Shown here piece by piece: positions 45,500-54,656 of a stretch of 64,000 bases of DNA. Within the stretch, counting starts at the first letter, position 1, and each line of letters opens with the position of its first letter. A program made the position numbers and the translations under genes. This DNA comes from an uncultured Clostridia bacterium (GTDB lineage: Bacteria; Bacillota; Clostridia; Oscillospirales; Ruminococcaceae), in the NCBI GenBank assembly GCA_946498095.1, contig CAMMMX010000004.1, positions 82,550-146,549 of the forward strand. The letters run 5' to 3'. The notes under the pieces are model-generated. The model was not told where the DNA came from. It made no database searches and was given only the letters and a program-made list of their open reading frames with translations.

Positions 45500-46141
45500 G
45501 TGATTGAAGTAATCTTTGGCCGGATCCTTTTACGGGACATGCAGCCGGCGGACATCGAGGATGTGATACGCTGGAATACAGTCGAAACTGAGTGGCAGAA
45601 CTGGGATGCGCCCTGGGAGTTTGCTGATGCTGCCCCCTACGACTGGGACGCTTACCGCGTGCGCAAGCGAGAGGAGATCTTGGCGATGCGGGACGATAGC
45701 ACTGTGCGGACACGGCTGGAAATCTGTCTGCGCGACGAAAGGAAAACGCATATCGGAGCAGTGTCCTGCTACCGCGTCGGGAATGATTGGCGCATCACAG
45801 ACAGCGGCACGCATGTTGCGGTGGGGCTGACGGTATACGCGCAGTCCCTGCGCGGAAGAGGCTACGGCGGAGATGCGCTGTGCGCCTACATCGATTACCT
45901 TGGCCAGCATGCTATCAAGGATGTGTATACTCAGACCTGGTCCGGTAATACGCCGATGATCGCGTTGGCGCAGCGGGCGGGCTTTATGGAATGCAACCGC
46001 TTTCCCGGTATCCGTGTGGTGCGTGGCGAGCGGTATGACGCGTTGACCTTCCGGCTCGATCGAGGCAGGTACAAGCGCTACCGTGACGGGCGTGTAGGAC
46101 CCGGTGGCCAAACAGGCCGATCATATGACAGGAAGATTTGA
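45500..46141 (+). CDS. GNAT-family acetyltransferase (RimJ/RimL type)
   Basis: 213 residues. It has ILLRDMQPADIEDVIRWNTVE at the N terminus, as in the RimJ/RimL-like group, the acetyl-CoA loop LRGRGYGGDALCAY near residue 118, and TWSGNTPMIALAQRAGF. The acceptor substrate is unknown. GTG at 45500 has AAAGGA eight bases upstream; ATG at 45491 overlaps that site. A strong hairpin terminator follows. Confidence 0.88.
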   Translation: MIEVIFGRILLRDMQPADIEDVIRWNTVETEWQNWDAPWEFADAAPYDWDAYRVRKREEILAMRDDSTVRTRLEICLRDERKTHIGAVSCYRVGNDWRITDSGTHVAVGLTVYAQSLRGRGYGGDALCAYIDYLGQHAIKDVYTQTWSGNTPMIALAQRAGFMECNRFPGIRVVRGERYDALTFRLDRGRYKRYRDGRVGPGGQTGRSYDRKI

Positions 46142-46144
46142 CAC

Positions 46145-46180
46145 AAGGGAGTGTTCTACATCGTAGAACACTCCCTTGTT
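46145..46180 (+). terminator. Terminator between GNAT and the GyrI-like gene
   Basis: AAGGGAGTGTTCTAC with its complement around three bases: a perfect 15-bp stem, with a weak T tract. It can serve both convergent genes. Confidence 0.85.
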
Positions 46181-46200
46181 ATCTATCATACCTACTCTGC

Positions 46201-46659
46201 CTAGTCGGACGTATGTCTGTCCTGGATACGAATGGGGACATAATAGTCCATCTGGAAATAGCCCATCGCCTCCGCAGCAGATGGCGGGGTGATGACGTTA
46301 CCGAGCTGCTGACGGCTGTTGTCCAGCTCGAAGCAGGGGTGCTGCGAGAGAAAGGCATCTATAGCGGACATCGCCTGTGCATTATCTTGGCCGTCGACGT
46401 CGGTAGCAACGGCGTAAAGCCCTCCGGGAAAGTCCACGATACGCAGATCTGCCGGGATGTCCATCCCCTCTTCATAGATATAGTACCAGACGAAACCGCC
46501 TCGCTCGGCGTCCATCCAGAGAAAGTCACGCGGGAACATGGTACGGGGCAGCGCGCTCATCCATTCATCGAAGCGCTCAAGCTTGCCGTCGCCAAACATG
46601 CCACATTGCGACGACACCATCTGGCAGGGCGGTATTTCGTAAATTCGTACATTTTCCAT
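46201..46659 (-). CDS. GyrI-like / effector-binding domain protein
   Basis: 152 residues, a stand-alone AraC-effector-binding (SOUL/GyrI-like) domain. It opens VRIYEIPPCQMVSS, has FVWYYIYEEGMDIP and DFPGGLYAVATDVDGQ, and ends MGYFQMDYYVPIR. The family binds small ligands or DNA gyrase. There is no DNA-binding domain, so a small-molecule-binding or detoxifying role is possible. No operon partner. Confidence 0.78.
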   Translation of the reverse strand: MENVRIYEIPPCQMVSSQCGMFGDGKLERFDEWMSALPRTMFPRDFLWMDAERGGFVWYYIYEEGMDIPADLRIVDFPGGLYAVATDVDGQDNAQAMSAIDAFLSQHPCFELDNSRQQLGNVITPPSAAEAMGYFQMDYYVPIRIQDRHTSD

Positions 46660-46818
46660 ATCGATTCCTTACGATTTTGTATCTGTTTTCAAATCCATTC
46701 ACAGAGGAATAAGCGCAGTCTAATCGGATTTTCTGATAACTGTATCAACGTTTCTTGACGCAGTCCGTCTGCAAAATTGATGCTTGAAAATCCGTATACG
46801 CATCCTATGCAGACGTTC

Positions 46819-47799
46819 TTACAACTCGACGACGCGGTTTTCACGGCAGGACAGGTAGCTTGCCTCCAAAAGACGCGTCAGAGCGATGCCGTCTTCGACG
46901 CCAAAGCCGGTAGGAGAGCCGCTGCCCGTCTCGCAGGCATCGACAAAAGCCGCAATTGGTGAAGGGAGTCCCTGCGGGAGGCGCGGCCGTACGTAGTCGC
47001 TGGTGACTTTTGCCATTGCGGCCGTCATGATTTTGACCTCTCCGCCGGACATCAGGAAGGTTGCGTCTGTACCGAAAATTTCCAGAGAGTCGGGCGTCGC
47101 CAGTGTGATAAAGCTCGTCTCAGCAGTACAGATTGCACCGTTTGCAAACTCGATTGTCGAGACGGCGTTTTCGTCCATTCCAGTACCGAAGGGCTGCGTC
47201 ATCATCGCATGGACGCGTTTGGGTTCGCCCAACAGATAGGCGGCAAGGTACATTGGATGGCAGCCCAGATCCATGAGCGCGCCGCCAGCCGACTTGGACG
47301 CATCAAACCAGTAGTCAGGCAGCCAGCCGCCGCTGACGCCGTTGTGCCCGTTACGGATGCGAACCCGTGAGATTTTGCCGAAGTCGCCGTTCTCCACCAT
47401 TTGCTTGGCCAGCTGGATACCCGGAGAGGTGCGCTGTGGATAAGAAATCACAAAGGTAACACCGGATTCCCGGACAGACTGTGCGATGTCCTCGCATTCC
47501 CGTACCGTCGGCGCCATCGCTTTTTCGGTATAGATATGCTTTCCTGCCCGGGCAGCTTTTACCAGCACCTCGTGATGCATGGTAGTCGGCGTGTCACAGA
47601 CGACGGCATCCACGTCCTTGCGGGAGAGCAGCGTATCGAGATCGGCTTCAAAATCACAGCCAAGACGCTCTGCCCAGTCCCGGCCCCGTGCAGGTTCTTC
47701 GTCCCAGACGGCGGTGATGCGCGCCTTCCCTGTTGCGAGGATCTGCCGCGCATAGTCCTCCGCGTGTACATGCCATTTGCTTAGCATTGCAACGTTTAC
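46819..47799 (-). CDS. Gfo/Idh/MocA-family oxidoreductase
   Basis: 326 residues. An N-terminal NAD(P)-binding domain with DAVVCDTPTTMHHEVLVKAARAGKHIYTEKAM (the EK-P-like motif near residue 95) is followed by the GFO/IDH alpha/beta domain with GGALMDLGCHPMYLA (catalytic Asp/His region near 185). The glycine-rich loop of the Rossmann start is replaced by MVNVAMLSKWHVHAEDYA, which is unusual. The substrate is probably a sugar or cyclitol. ATG at 47799 is nine bases after AAGG. Confidence 0.9.
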   Translation of the reverse strand, partial: VNVAMLSKWHVHAEDYARQILATGKARITAVWDEEPARGRDWAERLGCDFEADLDTLLSRKDVDAVVCDTPTTMHHEVLVKAARAGKHIYTEKAMAPTVRECEDIAQSVRESGVTFVISYPQRTSPGIQLAKQMVENGDFGKISRVRIRNGHNGVSGGWLPDYWFDASKSAGGALMDLGCHPMYLAAYLLGEPKRVHAMMTQPFGTGMDENAVSTIEFANGAICTAETSFITLATPDSLEIFGTDATFLMSGGEVKIMTAAMAKVTSDYVRPRLPQGLPSPIAAFVDACETGSGSPTGFGVEDGIALTRLLEASYLSCRENRVVEL

Positions 47800-48151
47800 C
47801 ATAATAATGTCCATCCTTCCCTGCGGGTGTCCCACCCCGCTTTTTCCCGCGCCGATGTATCGGGCGGATTTACTGTCATGGTACATCAAAAGCGCGTTTT
47901 TGTCAACGGATTTTTGCCGGTTTCGTAGCGGCTTTCCCATGTGCTCGTCCATACAGCAGAATCATTCAGAATCATACATGATTCCCTGCAAAACGCGAAT
48001 ACTAATTTTGTCCCTCTACTACGACCAGATCGGCTGGGGAAGGGTGCTGTGTCAATGCTTTTGAAAGCTTTGGCGGAAAGCGGCTGCTTCCTTTAGACTG
48101 ATGCTGAAATGATCCCGGATAATCAAGTGATGCGAAAGGAGAGAATCTGCT

Positions 48152-48313
48152 ATGGGGAAAAAGCAGAAAAAGTCCGCGCCGCAGCAGAAAGCGATGGAAG
48201 CGGCGCAAGCCTTTGTGGACAGCGCTTCGCTGCAAATGGATCCGCAAGGGAGCTATACCGGTAAGGATCGGGAACCCGACGCTCAACCGGTTCAGGATGC
48301 GGACGATTTATAA
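48152..48313 (+). CDS. Small conserved clostridial protein, unknown function
   Basis: 53 residues from ATG at 48152 with GAAAGGAGAG upstream. The N-terminal half is basic (MGKKQKKSAPQQKAME) and the tail acidic (DPQGSYTGKDREPDAQPVQD). The DPQGSYTG...DADDL ending resembles small proteins I recall from many gut Firmicutes, with no known function. A perfect terminator follows, confirming a single-gene unit. Confidence 0.8.
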   Translation: MGKKQKKSAPQQKAMEAAQAFVDSASLQMDPQGSYTGKDREPDAQPVQDADDL

Positions 48314-48323
48314 CATTGGTGAG

Positions 48324-48365
48324 AAAAACTCCTCATGCGCGGTGAAGCGCTCTGAGGAGTTTTTT
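48324..48365 (+). terminator. Terminator of the 53-residue gene
   Basis: AAAAACTCCTCA/TGAGGAGTTTTTT with an inner GCGC pair; T-run of six. It may also serve murE on the other strand after the 110-base gap. Confidence 0.9.
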
Positions 48366-48474
48366 GGGACGGATAGCTTTTGGGGGACGCCGTTTTGGAT
48401 CCATCAGTTTCAGATTGCGGTAAAAGAACACGTAAGCGGTATGCCTTAATCGTGCAAAGAAGGATTTAGGCGGT

Positions 48475-49947
48475 TTAAGACAGGCACAGAGCCTCCTGCG
48501 CCGCTTCCATCGCGATTTCCCGCTCACAAAAGGGTACGCGTTCCTTCCCGATCAGCTGGTAGTCTTCATGCCCCTTTCCGGCTAGGACAATCAGATCCCC
48601 TTCTTGAGCGGACCGGATGGCGTAACGTACCGCTTCCTCCCGATCTGGGATTACGGTATACGGGCAATGGTTATCAAACGCCGCCTCGATATCGCGGATA
48701 ATGGCGAGTGGATCCTCCGTGCCGGGGTTATCACTGGTAAGGATACAGAAATCCGCTAAGGATGAAGCAATCCGCCCCAGCTCCTTCCGACGGATCTGCG
48801 AGCGGCCCCCAACGGATCCGAACAGGCAGACCAGGCGTTTGGGGCGGTAGGCGCGCAGCGTGGTCAAAAGGGATTCCATGCTTAACGCGTTGTGCGCGTA
48901 ATCGATCATCACCGTACAGTGCGGCAGCGCCGGCACAATTTCGGTACGTCCCCGGACAGAAGCGTCCCGCAGCGCCTCGATTACCTTGTCCCGCGGAGCA
49001 GCACCCAGGCGATCACACACGCCAATCACCGCCATCGCGTTGTAGACGCTGAAAACGCCCGGCATAGAAAGCACCACATGTTGCGGCGCGTCCTTTCCCA
49101 TTAGGTCGAACTCAACGCCCAGCGCATCGGGGCGGCTCCATCGGGTGATGCTCTGCGCCATCAGATCGCAGTCACTTTTGATGCCGAACGAGGTAATCGT
49201 GCAATCGGCCCCACGCAACATATCCGGTGTGTATGGATCGTCGGCGTTGACGACGCCGTACCGGCATTGGCGGAAGAGTGCCGCTTTGGCGTCACGGTAG
49301 GCTTCAAAGGAGGGATGCTCCTTGGGGCCGATGTGATCGGGGGAAAGGTTGGTAAAGACAGCGGTGTGGAAGGGGATACCCTCCACCCGTCCCATCGAAA
49401 GCCCCAGTGACGACACCTCCATCACACAGCAGGTGACGCCGTGGGAGAGCATCTGGGAAAAGGTCTTGTGCAGCTCGTAGCTTTCGGGGGTCGTGTTGAT
49501 TGTCTGGTTATGGATCCCGCAAAAGTCAATCCCGTTGGTACCGATGGCGCCGGTACGGATCCCAATCGCATTGAGCACCTGGTATAAGAGCTGTGCAATC
49601 GAGGTTTTCCCTTTGGTGCCTGTCACACCGATGAGCTGGAGCCGCGACGCGGGATACCCGAAAAAAGCAGCCGAACAGTCCGCTAGAGCCTTACGACCGT
49701 AAGGCACGGTGATCTGAATAGCGTCGGCTGGCAGCCCAATGACCTGTTCGACGGCAAAAGCACGGCAACCACGCCGGTAGGCGTCTGGAGCAAAGTCATG
49801 ACCGTTGGAGGAGGTGCCGCGCAGACAGACGAAAAGCGTGTCTGGGCGGGCGAGTCGGGAATCGTAAACGATATCGTTGATCTCAACGTCCGGCAGAGTC
49901 CCGTCGTAGTCATACGGCGTGTCAGAAAATATTTCGCAAAGCTTCAT
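48475..49947 (-). CDS. murE: UDP-MurNAc-dipeptide amino-acid ligase MurE, non-DAP motif
   Basis: 490 residues of a Mur ligase. Seen: ATP loop GVTGTKGKTS near residue 110, TTPES, EVSSLGLSMGRV, the KCE-type lysine region, and MIDYAHNAL near 340. It adds the third amino acid of the peptidoglycan stem. The specificity motif near residue 395-405 reads TSDNPGTEDP. In DAP-adding enzymes this is DNPR, whose Arg binds the extra carboxylate; here it is Gly. That suggests L-Lys (or another diamine) rather than meso-DAP. ATG at 49947 follows GGAAAGGA. Confidence 0.93.
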   Translation of the reverse strand: MKLCEIFSDTPYDYDGTLPDVEINDIVYDSRLARPDTLFVCLRGTSSNGHDFAPDAYRRGCRAFAVEQVIGLPADAIQITVPYGRKALADCSAAFFGYPASRLQLIGVTGTKGKTSIAQLLYQVLNAIGIRTGAIGTNGIDFCGIHNQTINTTPESYELHKTFSQMLSHGVTCCVMEVSSLGLSMGRVEGIPFHTAVFTNLSPDHIGPKEHPSFEAYRDAKAALFRQCRYGVVNADDPYTPDMLRGADCTITSFGIKSDCDLMAQSITRWSRPDALGVEFDLMGKDAPQHVVLSMPGVFSVYNAMAVIGVCDRLGAAPRDKVIEALRDASVRGRTEIVPALPHCTVMIDYAHNALSMESLLTTLRAYRPKRLVCLFGSVGGRSQIRRKELGRIASSLADFCILTSDNPGTEDPLAIIRDIEAAFDNHCPYTVIPDREEAVRYAIRSAQEGDLIVLAGKGHEDYQLIGKERVPFCEREIAMEAAQEALCLS

Positions 49948-50001
49948 ATAGCGTCCTTTCCGTCCCCGCGGAAGCACAGCGGGGATGCTTGTTCTGATGC
50001 T

Positions 50002-50030
50002 ATTTTACACCGGTGTCACGGCGCTGTCAA
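50002..50030 (-). promoter_or_regulatory. Promoter of murE
   Basis: Minus strand TTGACA, 17 bases, TAAAAT, about 55 bases before the start. Confidence 0.82.
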
Positions 50031-50179
50031 TAAAGCGGTTTCTTTCAAGCATATGCCGCCTACAGCGGCACTATGTTCCGGGTGGCGCCGAGGTTGCGCA
50101 TCCGTAAGGGATATGCTAAAATAAAATAGAATATAAAATATAGCCGGATATCCGCCGGCAACAGGAAAGGAAAGCGAAT

Positions 50180-50584
50180 ATGTCTTATGAGAAGTCATGC
50201 GGCGCGATCGTTTACAGGAAGCATCATGGCAACACAGAGATTATTCTGATAAAACATGTCAACAGCGGGCACTGGTCCTTCCCCAAGGGGCATGTCGAGG
50301 GCGCGGAAACTGAGGTGGAAACCGCGGAAAGGGAAATACGTGAGGAAACGGGGCTGGAGGTTCTGATTGATCCTACTTTCCGGGAAACTGTTACCTACAA
50401 CCCCAAAAAAGACACCCAGAAGGACGTGATTTATTTTCTGGCAAAAGCAAAAACCCACGAGCTCGTTCCCCAGCAGGAAGAAATCTCCCAGATCAAATGG
50501 GTGGAGATTGGGCTCGCGAGTTCCGTCTTGTCCTATGACAATGACAGGCAGCTGGTGCAGAAGGCCAAAAGCCTGATCCAGTAA
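50180..50584 (+). CDS. Nudix hydrolase (Ap4A-hydrolase-like)
   Basis: 134 residues. The complete Nudix box runs GHVEGAETEVETAEREIREETG (G-x5-E-x7-R-E-x2-E-E-x-G) near residue 38-60. It opens SCGAIVYRKHHGNTEIILIKH and has HWSFPKGHVE, as in bis(5'-nucleosyl)-tetraphosphatases. It would hydrolyse a nucleoside-diphosphate-linked compound; the exact substrate is open. GGAAAGG is upstream. It is convergent with ypeB, only four bases between stop codons, with no terminator visible. Confidence 0.92.
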   Translation: MSYEKSCGAIVYRKHHGNTEIILIKHVNSGHWSFPKGHVEGAETEVETAEREIREETGLEVLIDPTFRETVTYNPKKDTQKDVIYFLAKAKTHELVPQQEEISQIKWVEIGLASSVLSYDNDRQLVQKAKSLIQ

Positions 50585-50588
50585 GCGG

Positions 50589-51935
50589 CTACATGGCCAG
50601 CGTGCCGCTTTCGGAAATCAGGAGCATGAGGATCTGTTCTTCTGCACCGGTATCGGCGTTGACGTAAACCAAGAGCTGTTGGCCGTCCGGGGCGGTACAG
50701 AGAAATTCATACGTGTCAACCTCGTTTAAGCCGTCGGACGGGATAACCGCACGCTGGCATTTTTCTACAGTCAGCCGGTTATTTAACGATTGTTGCGCCT
50801 GTGCCTGGGACAGCTTGGGCTGTGTCTCCGGGCGCTGCGTGTGGTTGACAAGATAGCCGCGTGTGTCGCACATCATCACCTCGCCGTTGTCCAATGCCAC
50901 ACCCACCTTGACTAAATCCGGGTAAACAATAGTACCGTTGTGTTGGTAGGCAAAGTTGATAATCAGCATGTTGCCTGTATTTTCATAATAGGTGGCTTTC
51001 ATGTCTGAAAAGCCGATACGCTCCAGGAAGGCTTGCGCCTGATTGACGGCCTGCTGGTTACCCAGGCTGATTCGGTCCACGCTGCGGGAGTCGATGAGGT
51101 AGCAGACGTAGCCGCCTTGCTTGGTAATGGCGATGGTGCGGTCGTCGCAGGAAAAGGAATAGGTAGGCATCCGTCCTGCTTCATCGGTTTCATCGACTAG
51201 CTGTGTTTTGGGGACGCCGAGAGCTGTTGCGGCGATCTCCTTGGCTTTTTCGCGGGGAATTTCTGTGGCATCTTTGGTCATCAGCGGTTCGCGCTGCTGG
51301 ATGTGATCAGAAAAAGGGCCGTCATAGATTAGCGTGGGATAGCTGTCAAATCCTTCCTCAAATTCGGCGAACCCCTCGGTGATCTGCGGTGTGGTTGGCT
51401 GTTTGCCGCCGTCGGCGACATTTTTGACCTGCTCGAAGGTGAGCTTTCCTGCCCCGATATTCTGCTCCAGTTCCCACATATCGGCGCTCATCTGCTCGCT
51501 GAAGGTATGCAGCTTTTCCAGATTCTGCTGTTCTTCTTCGGTGAGGGATTGTCCCTTTGACACCTTTTTGGACATGCTCAGCGCGTAATCACCGACCTGA
51601 GAGAGAAATTTGTAGGTGTTTTCCAGGGAAAGCTCCTTGATAGGAAGCTGGGAAAGGCTACTCTTCGCTGTGGAAGCGTCTTTCCACAGTTTGGTGGACA
51701 GGTTTGATACCATTTCGGGCGTACCTGCGTACAGGCTTTTCCCCAGCGTATTCTTGATGTTGTCCACACTGGAACTGAGCTCCTCGACGCTGCGTAGGTA
51801 GCTGTACTCGACAGCAAGACGGTATTTTTCGGCGCGGTAGGCGTTGACGCCCCACAGGCCGGCGAGCGTCCCGACAAGGGCCACAGAGAAACTAACGATA
51901 CGTACAATATGGCGTGTGGATATCCTGTGTTCCAT
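50589..51935 (-). CDS. ypeB: Spore germination protein YpeB
   Basis: 448 residues. One N-terminal membrane span (IVRIVSFSVALVGTLAGLWG) is followed by a helical region rich in Ser/Glu (YSYLRSVEELSSSVDNIKNTL) and PepSY-type repeats in the C-terminal half (AKEIAATALGVPKTQL; NQAQAFLERIGF; QAQAQQSLNNRL). In Bacillus YpeB stabilises the cortex-lytic enzyme SleB in the spore. Normally sleB is adjacent, but it is not here. ATG at 51935 has AAAGGA upstream. Confidence 0.92.
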   Translation of the reverse strand: MEHRISTRHIVRIVSFSVALVGTLAGLWGVNAYRAEKYRLAVEYSYLRSVEELSSSVDNIKNTLGKSLYAGTPEMVSNLSTKLWKDASTAKSSLSQLPIKELSLENTYKFLSQVGDYALSMSKKVSKGQSLTEEEQQNLEKLHTFSEQMSADMWELEQNIGAGKLTFEQVKNVADGGKQPTTPQITEGFAEFEEGFDSYPTLIYDGPFSDHIQQREPLMTKDATEIPREKAKEIAATALGVPKTQLVDETDEAGRMPTYSFSCDDRTIAITKQGGYVCYLIDSRSVDRISLGNQQAVNQAQAFLERIGFSDMKATYYENTGNMLIINFAYQHNGTIVYPDLVKVGVALDNGEVMMCDTRGYLVNHTQRPETQPKLSQAQAQQSLNNRLTVEKCQRAVIPSDGLNEVDTYEFLCTAPDGQQLLVYVNADTGAEEQILMLLISESGTLAM

Positions 51936-52051
51936 AGACTGATGTTCCTTTCTGGAAAGAATGCAGGTGTTGCAGGAATGCAATGCTATTTTTACCACTT
52001 TTTATCCCTTTATTCCACCAGGATACCGGACACTTATTTGGAGGATTTGTT

Positions 52052-53185
52052 TTGGAAGCGTATTTTGATATGAGCGCAACGACGCCGGTTTGTCCACAGG
52101 CCGTGCAGGCAGTGAACGATTGCCTTACCAGTTGCTACGGCAACCCCTCGTCGCTGCATATAAAAGGAATGGAGGCGCAGGAGGCGGTAACCGCCGCGCG
52201 CAAGACGCTCGCGAAGGCGCTTGCCTGCGACGCGAAGGAAATCCTGTTTGCCTCCTCGGCAACGGAGTGCAATAACCTTGCCCTGCGCGGATTGGTACAG
52301 GCTTATCCGAGGAAGGGAAAGCGTATCGTGGCTTCAGCAGTGGAGCATCCGTCGGTTGCGCGGGTGCTGGAGGAACTGGAAAAAGACGGGTATGATGTCA
52401 TACGGATACCGCCGCGTAAAGACGCCCGTTTTTATCCAGAGGATTTCTCCCGGGCTGTAACGGCTGATACGGTGCTTGTCAGCTGTATGCTGGTAAACAA
52501 CGAGACAGGCGTCATTTTGCCAGTGGGGGACATCGCGCGGGCGTCAAGGGAGGTGAAAGCGGACTTGTTCGTCCATTGCGACGCGGTGCAGGGTCTCTTC
52601 AAGACCCCATTTACCGTCCGAACGCTCGGCGCGGATCTTGTAACGGTCAGCGGCCATAAGGTTTATGCGCCTAAGGGTGTGGGAGCGTTATATGTCCGCA
52701 AAGGAGTGCGGCTGCATCCGCAAACCATTGGTGGCGGGCAGGAAAACGGCATTCGCAGTGGGACGGAACCGGTTCCACTGATTGCGGCGTTTGGTGCGGC
52801 GGTGCAGCATGGTATGGACAATCGGGAGGAAGATCTTGCCGCGGTGAGGGAAGTTTCTGACTATTTACGTAACGGGCTGGCGCAGCTGCCCGGTGTCGCG
52901 CTGCATTTCCCGCAGGAAATCACTGTGCCCCATATTATCAGTGTGTCCGTCCAGGGAGTGCGGTCGGAAATCATGCTGCACCACCTGGAAAGTCAAGGTG
53001 TTTATGTTTCAAGTGGTTCAGCCTGCTCAAAAGGTGCACAGAGCACCGTTTTACGCACCTGGGGCCTGGCGGACGCCACCGCAGATCAGACGCTGCGGAT
53101 CAGCATGGGGTACACAAATACGCTTCAGCAGGCGCAGGCGCTGCTGGACGGCGTCCGCAGCGGGATCGAACGAATCCGCCGATGA
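52052..53185 (+). CDS. Cysteine desulfurase (NifS/IscS family)
   Basis: 377 residues of a PLP-dependent class V aminotransferase-fold enzyme. It opens VYFDMSATTP-like (AYFDMSATTPVCPQAV). Motifs: ATECNNLALRG, VEHPSV (His), HCDAVQG (Asp to PLP), VSGHKVYAPKG (PLP Lys near residue 200) and SSGSACSKGAQS (active Cys near 323). It releases sulfur from cysteine. TTG at 52052 follows GGAGG by seven bases. thiI comes 40 bases later, so it probably feeds sulfur to tRNA thiolation, as NifZ-ThiI pairs do in Bacillus. Confidence 0.94.
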   Translation: MEAYFDMSATTPVCPQAVQAVNDCLTSCYGNPSSLHIKGMEAQEAVTAARKTLAKALACDAKEILFASSATECNNLALRGLVQAYPRKGKRIVASAVEHPSVARVLEELEKDGYDVIRIPPRKDARFYPEDFSRAVTADTVLVSCMLVNNETGVILPVGDIARASREVKADLFVHCDAVQGLFKTPFTVRTLGADLVTVSGHKVYAPKGVGALYVRKGVRLHPQTIGGGQENGIRSGTEPVPLIAAFGAAVQHGMDNREEDLAAVREVSDYLRNGLAQLPGVALHFPQEITVPHIISVSVQGVRSEIMLHHLESQGVYVSSGSACSKGAQSTVLRTWGLADATADQTLRISMGYTNTLQQAQALLDGVRSGIERIRR

Positions 53186-53225
53186 CCGGCTGGGCGCCGG
53201 GAAGCGGCAGGGAAGGAAGTAGAAG

Positions 53226-54443
53226 ATGGAAAACGGGTTGCAGGAGATTATCCTGATCAAAACAGGCGAAATTGCGCTGAAGGGGCTTAACAAAGGCAGT
53301 TTTGAGATGGTACTTGTCAAGAATATCAAAAGGCGCCTCAAGGCTCTGGGCAGCTTTGAAATCACCAAAGCGCAGTCGACGCTCTATATCAAAAGCAGGG
53401 AGAACGGCTGCGATATGGAGGAGGCCGTCGCGCGGATCGCGAACATTTTTGGTATCGCCGCCTTTTCCCGTGCCGTCGTCTGCGAAAAAGATTTCGCGGA
53501 CATCTGTCGCAAGGGCGTGCCATACCTGCGGGGGGCCTTGAAGGCCGCGCAGACCTTTAAAGTCGTCGCCAAGCGCTCCGATAAAAGCTTTGCGATGAAC
53601 TCTCCCCAAATCTGTACGGAGTTCGGCGCTGTTTTGCTGGAAGCCTACCCCCATCTGCGGGTGGACGTGAACCATCCGGACGTCACCGTTGTGGTGGAAA
53701 TCCGCGATTTTGGCGCGTATATTCATGCGGGCCGGATCCAGGGCGCGGGAGGAATGCCTATCGGTACCAGCGGGAAAGCGATGCTGCTTCTATCGGGCGG
53801 GATCGATTCTCCTGTTGCGGGGTATATGATGGCCAAGCGGGGGCTGGAGCTGTCGGCGGTGCATTTCGTCAGTCCGCCTTATACATCGCCGCGCGCGTTG
53901 TTGAAGGTTGAGGAGCTTTGTGAAGCCATGAGCCGTTATTGCGGGCGGATCCGTTTTTATTGCGTCCCCTTTACCGAAATCCAGGAGGCGATCCGGGATC
54001 ATTGCCCTTCTGACCTGTTTACCATTATCATGCGCAGGATGATGTATCGTCTTGCGCAGCGTGCGGCTAGCAGGGAAGAAGCGCTGGCGCTTTGCACGGG
54101 AGAAAGCGTCGCACAGGTGGCCAGTCAGACGCTGTCGGCGATCGTCTGCACCGACGCAGTGTGTGAGATGCCCGTCTTTCGTCCGGTGATTGGAATGGAT
54201 AAGACAGAGATCGTTGATTTGGCCCGTAAAATCGGCACTTTCGAGATTTCCATTCAGCCGTATGAAGATTGCTGTACCGTTTTTACCCCTAAGCACCCCA
54301 AGACGCGTCCGACACTGGTAGAAGTGGAACAGGCCGAGTCCGCCTTCGATTTTGGGCCGTTGCTTGAAAAAGCTGTAGCAGAGACTACGGTCAAGACAAT
54401 CAGTTTCGGGCAGGCTGAGCCTGCGGTCAGTTCGCGGATGTAA
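53226..54443 (+). CDS. thiI: tRNA 4-thiouridine synthetase ThiI
   Basis: 405 residues. A ferredoxin-like/THUMP N-terminal part (LIKTGEIALKGLNKGSFEM near residue 10; RDFGAYIHAGRIQGAGGMPIGTSGK near 160) is followed by the PP-loop ATPase LLSGGIDSPVAGYMM near 183 and CTGESVAQVASQT. There is no rhodanese domain, as in the Bacillus-type enzyme that takes sulfur from a dedicated desulfurase; the partner is the gene upstream. It makes s4U8 in tRNA. Confidence 0.96.
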   Translation: MENGLQEIILIKTGEIALKGLNKGSFEMVLVKNIKRRLKALGSFEITKAQSTLYIKSRENGCDMEEAVARIANIFGIAAFSRAVVCEKDFADICRKGVPYLRGALKAAQTFKVVAKRSDKSFAMNSPQICTEFGAVLLEAYPHLRVDVNHPDVTVVVEIRDFGAYIHAGRIQGAGGMPIGTSGKAMLLLSGGIDSPVAGYMMAKRGLELSAVHFVSPPYTSPRALLKVEELCEAMSRYCGRIRFYCVPFTEIQEAIRDHCPSDLFTIIMRRMMYRLAQRAASREEALALCTGESVAQVASQTLSAIVCTDAVCEMPVFRPVIGMDKTEIVDLARKIGTFEISIQPYEDCCTVFTPKHPKTRPTLVEVEQAESAFDFGPLLEKAVAETTVKTISFGQAEPAVSSRM

Positions 54444-54656
54444 GTTGTTTGATATCAGATATGTTTGCAGGTGTACAAACATTATGGTGGATCTGCAATT
54501 ACATTTCATCGCATGCAAAAACGTTGGATGCTATAAAATCGCCTGTATGCATACGGCGTGCGGGTTTCGTTTGCTTTAAATGGTGCATGGAATGTGATCG
54601 GTGTGGGATACGCCGTACGGTTTTGCTTAAAAAACGGTTTTAGGAGGGAAGTTTTT

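Noticed and set aside
45420..45509. A frame reading LSWVAFSPDGTKLWLQG, like a WD40/TolB repeat, before the GNAT gene
   Set aside because: It is under 30 codons from its last start-like position, overlaps the GNAT start and has no ribosome binding site in frame. Probably chance.
48324..48365. Possible small RNA after the 53-residue gene
   Set aside because: The sequence is fully explained as an intrinsic terminator, with a near-perfect stem and six T.
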